Assembly (NCBI GenBank): GCA_023435855.1
Contig: JAEZLG010000239.1
Location: 1-6,787 of the forward strand
Direction of reading: 5' to 3'
Source: Bacillota bacterium
Lineage (GTDB): Bacteria > Bacillota > Clostridia > Christensenellales > CAG-138
Length of the DNA stretch: 6,787 nt
Position numbers and translations under genes: made by a program. The notes under the pieces are model-generated. The model saw only the letters and a program-made list of their open reading frames with translations, ran no database searches and had not been told where the DNA came from. Positions 6,553 to 6,787 of this stretch are shown here, piece after piece. Position 1 is the first letter of the stretch. Every line of letters begins with the position of its first letter.

Positions 6553-6575
6553 GCGGTATCCTAAAAGGGTATCGC
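6553..6575 (+). repeat. Leader hairpin 3, next to the 16S 5' end
   Basis: GCGGTATCC (6553-6561) pairs with GGGTATCGC (6567-6575) as a 9-bp stem with two G-U pairs and loop TAAAA. It ends about 10 bases before the mature 16S start. Its arms resemble the two strands of 16S helix 6, discussed under findings. Confidence 0.6.
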
Positions 6576-6585
6576 AGCAGGAATT

Positions 6586-6787
<202 letters not shown>

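Larger units (their letters stand above)
6372..6585 (+). other. Leader of the rRNA precursor (pre-16S)
   Basis: Transcribed spacer from the predicted start to the mature 16S 5' end, about 214 bases. It holds a boxA-like antitermination site, then three local hairpins. RNase III stems normally form by pairing this leader with sequence after the 16S gene, which is outside the window, so they cannot be assigned. An open minus-strand frame over this region is not credible as a gene because it runs into the 16S. Confidence 0.75.

Overview
The window looks like chromosome from a Gram-positive bacterium of the class Clostridia. The evidence is the opening of a 16S rRNA gene of Clostridia type at the right edge, a Firmicutes-style boxA in its leader, strong AGGAGG-like ribosome binding sites, and GerMN-domain lipoproteins. 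The genus cannot be fixed from about 200 bases of 16S. I see no sign of a mobile element, prophage, CRISPR array or recent transfer.

Left part (1-5280, plus strand): a tightly packed, probably single transcription unit. It encodes a membrane sensor histidine kinase (HAMP, HisKA, HATPase; its 5' end may lie just outside the window), then two different GerMN-domain lipoproteins, then MnmA (TrmU), which 2-thiolates tRNA. The first three genes are joined by ATGA stop/start overlaps, and mnmA starts 8 bases after the last lipoprotein gene. A kinase followed by outward-facing lipoproteins resembles MtrB-LpqB of Actinobacteria and, more loosely, WalK-YycH-YycI of Bacilli. I infer that the lipoproteins modulate the kinase or act in the same envelope process. 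The response regulator is not in the window and is most likely just upstream.

Middle (5281-5463): a short non-coding stretch ending in a strong GC hairpin with T-rich flanks. It sits between the convergent genes mnmA and murI and probably terminates both.

Right part (5464-6787): murI (glutamate racemase, peptidoglycan precursor synthesis) on the minus strand, and a divergent ribosomal RNA operon starting on the plus strand. The two are fired from back-to-back promoters whose -35 boxes are only 27 bases apart, with A/T-rich DNA between them. The rRNA leader carries a boxA antitermination element and three local hairpins before the 16S start at about 6586. The 16S gene runs out of the window.

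The most interesting points are the kinase plus two-GerMN-lipoprotein cassette, the second lipoprotein's three apparent GerMN modules (one split by a Pro/Thr linker), and a leader hairpin whose arms match helix 6 of the 16S RNA that follows.
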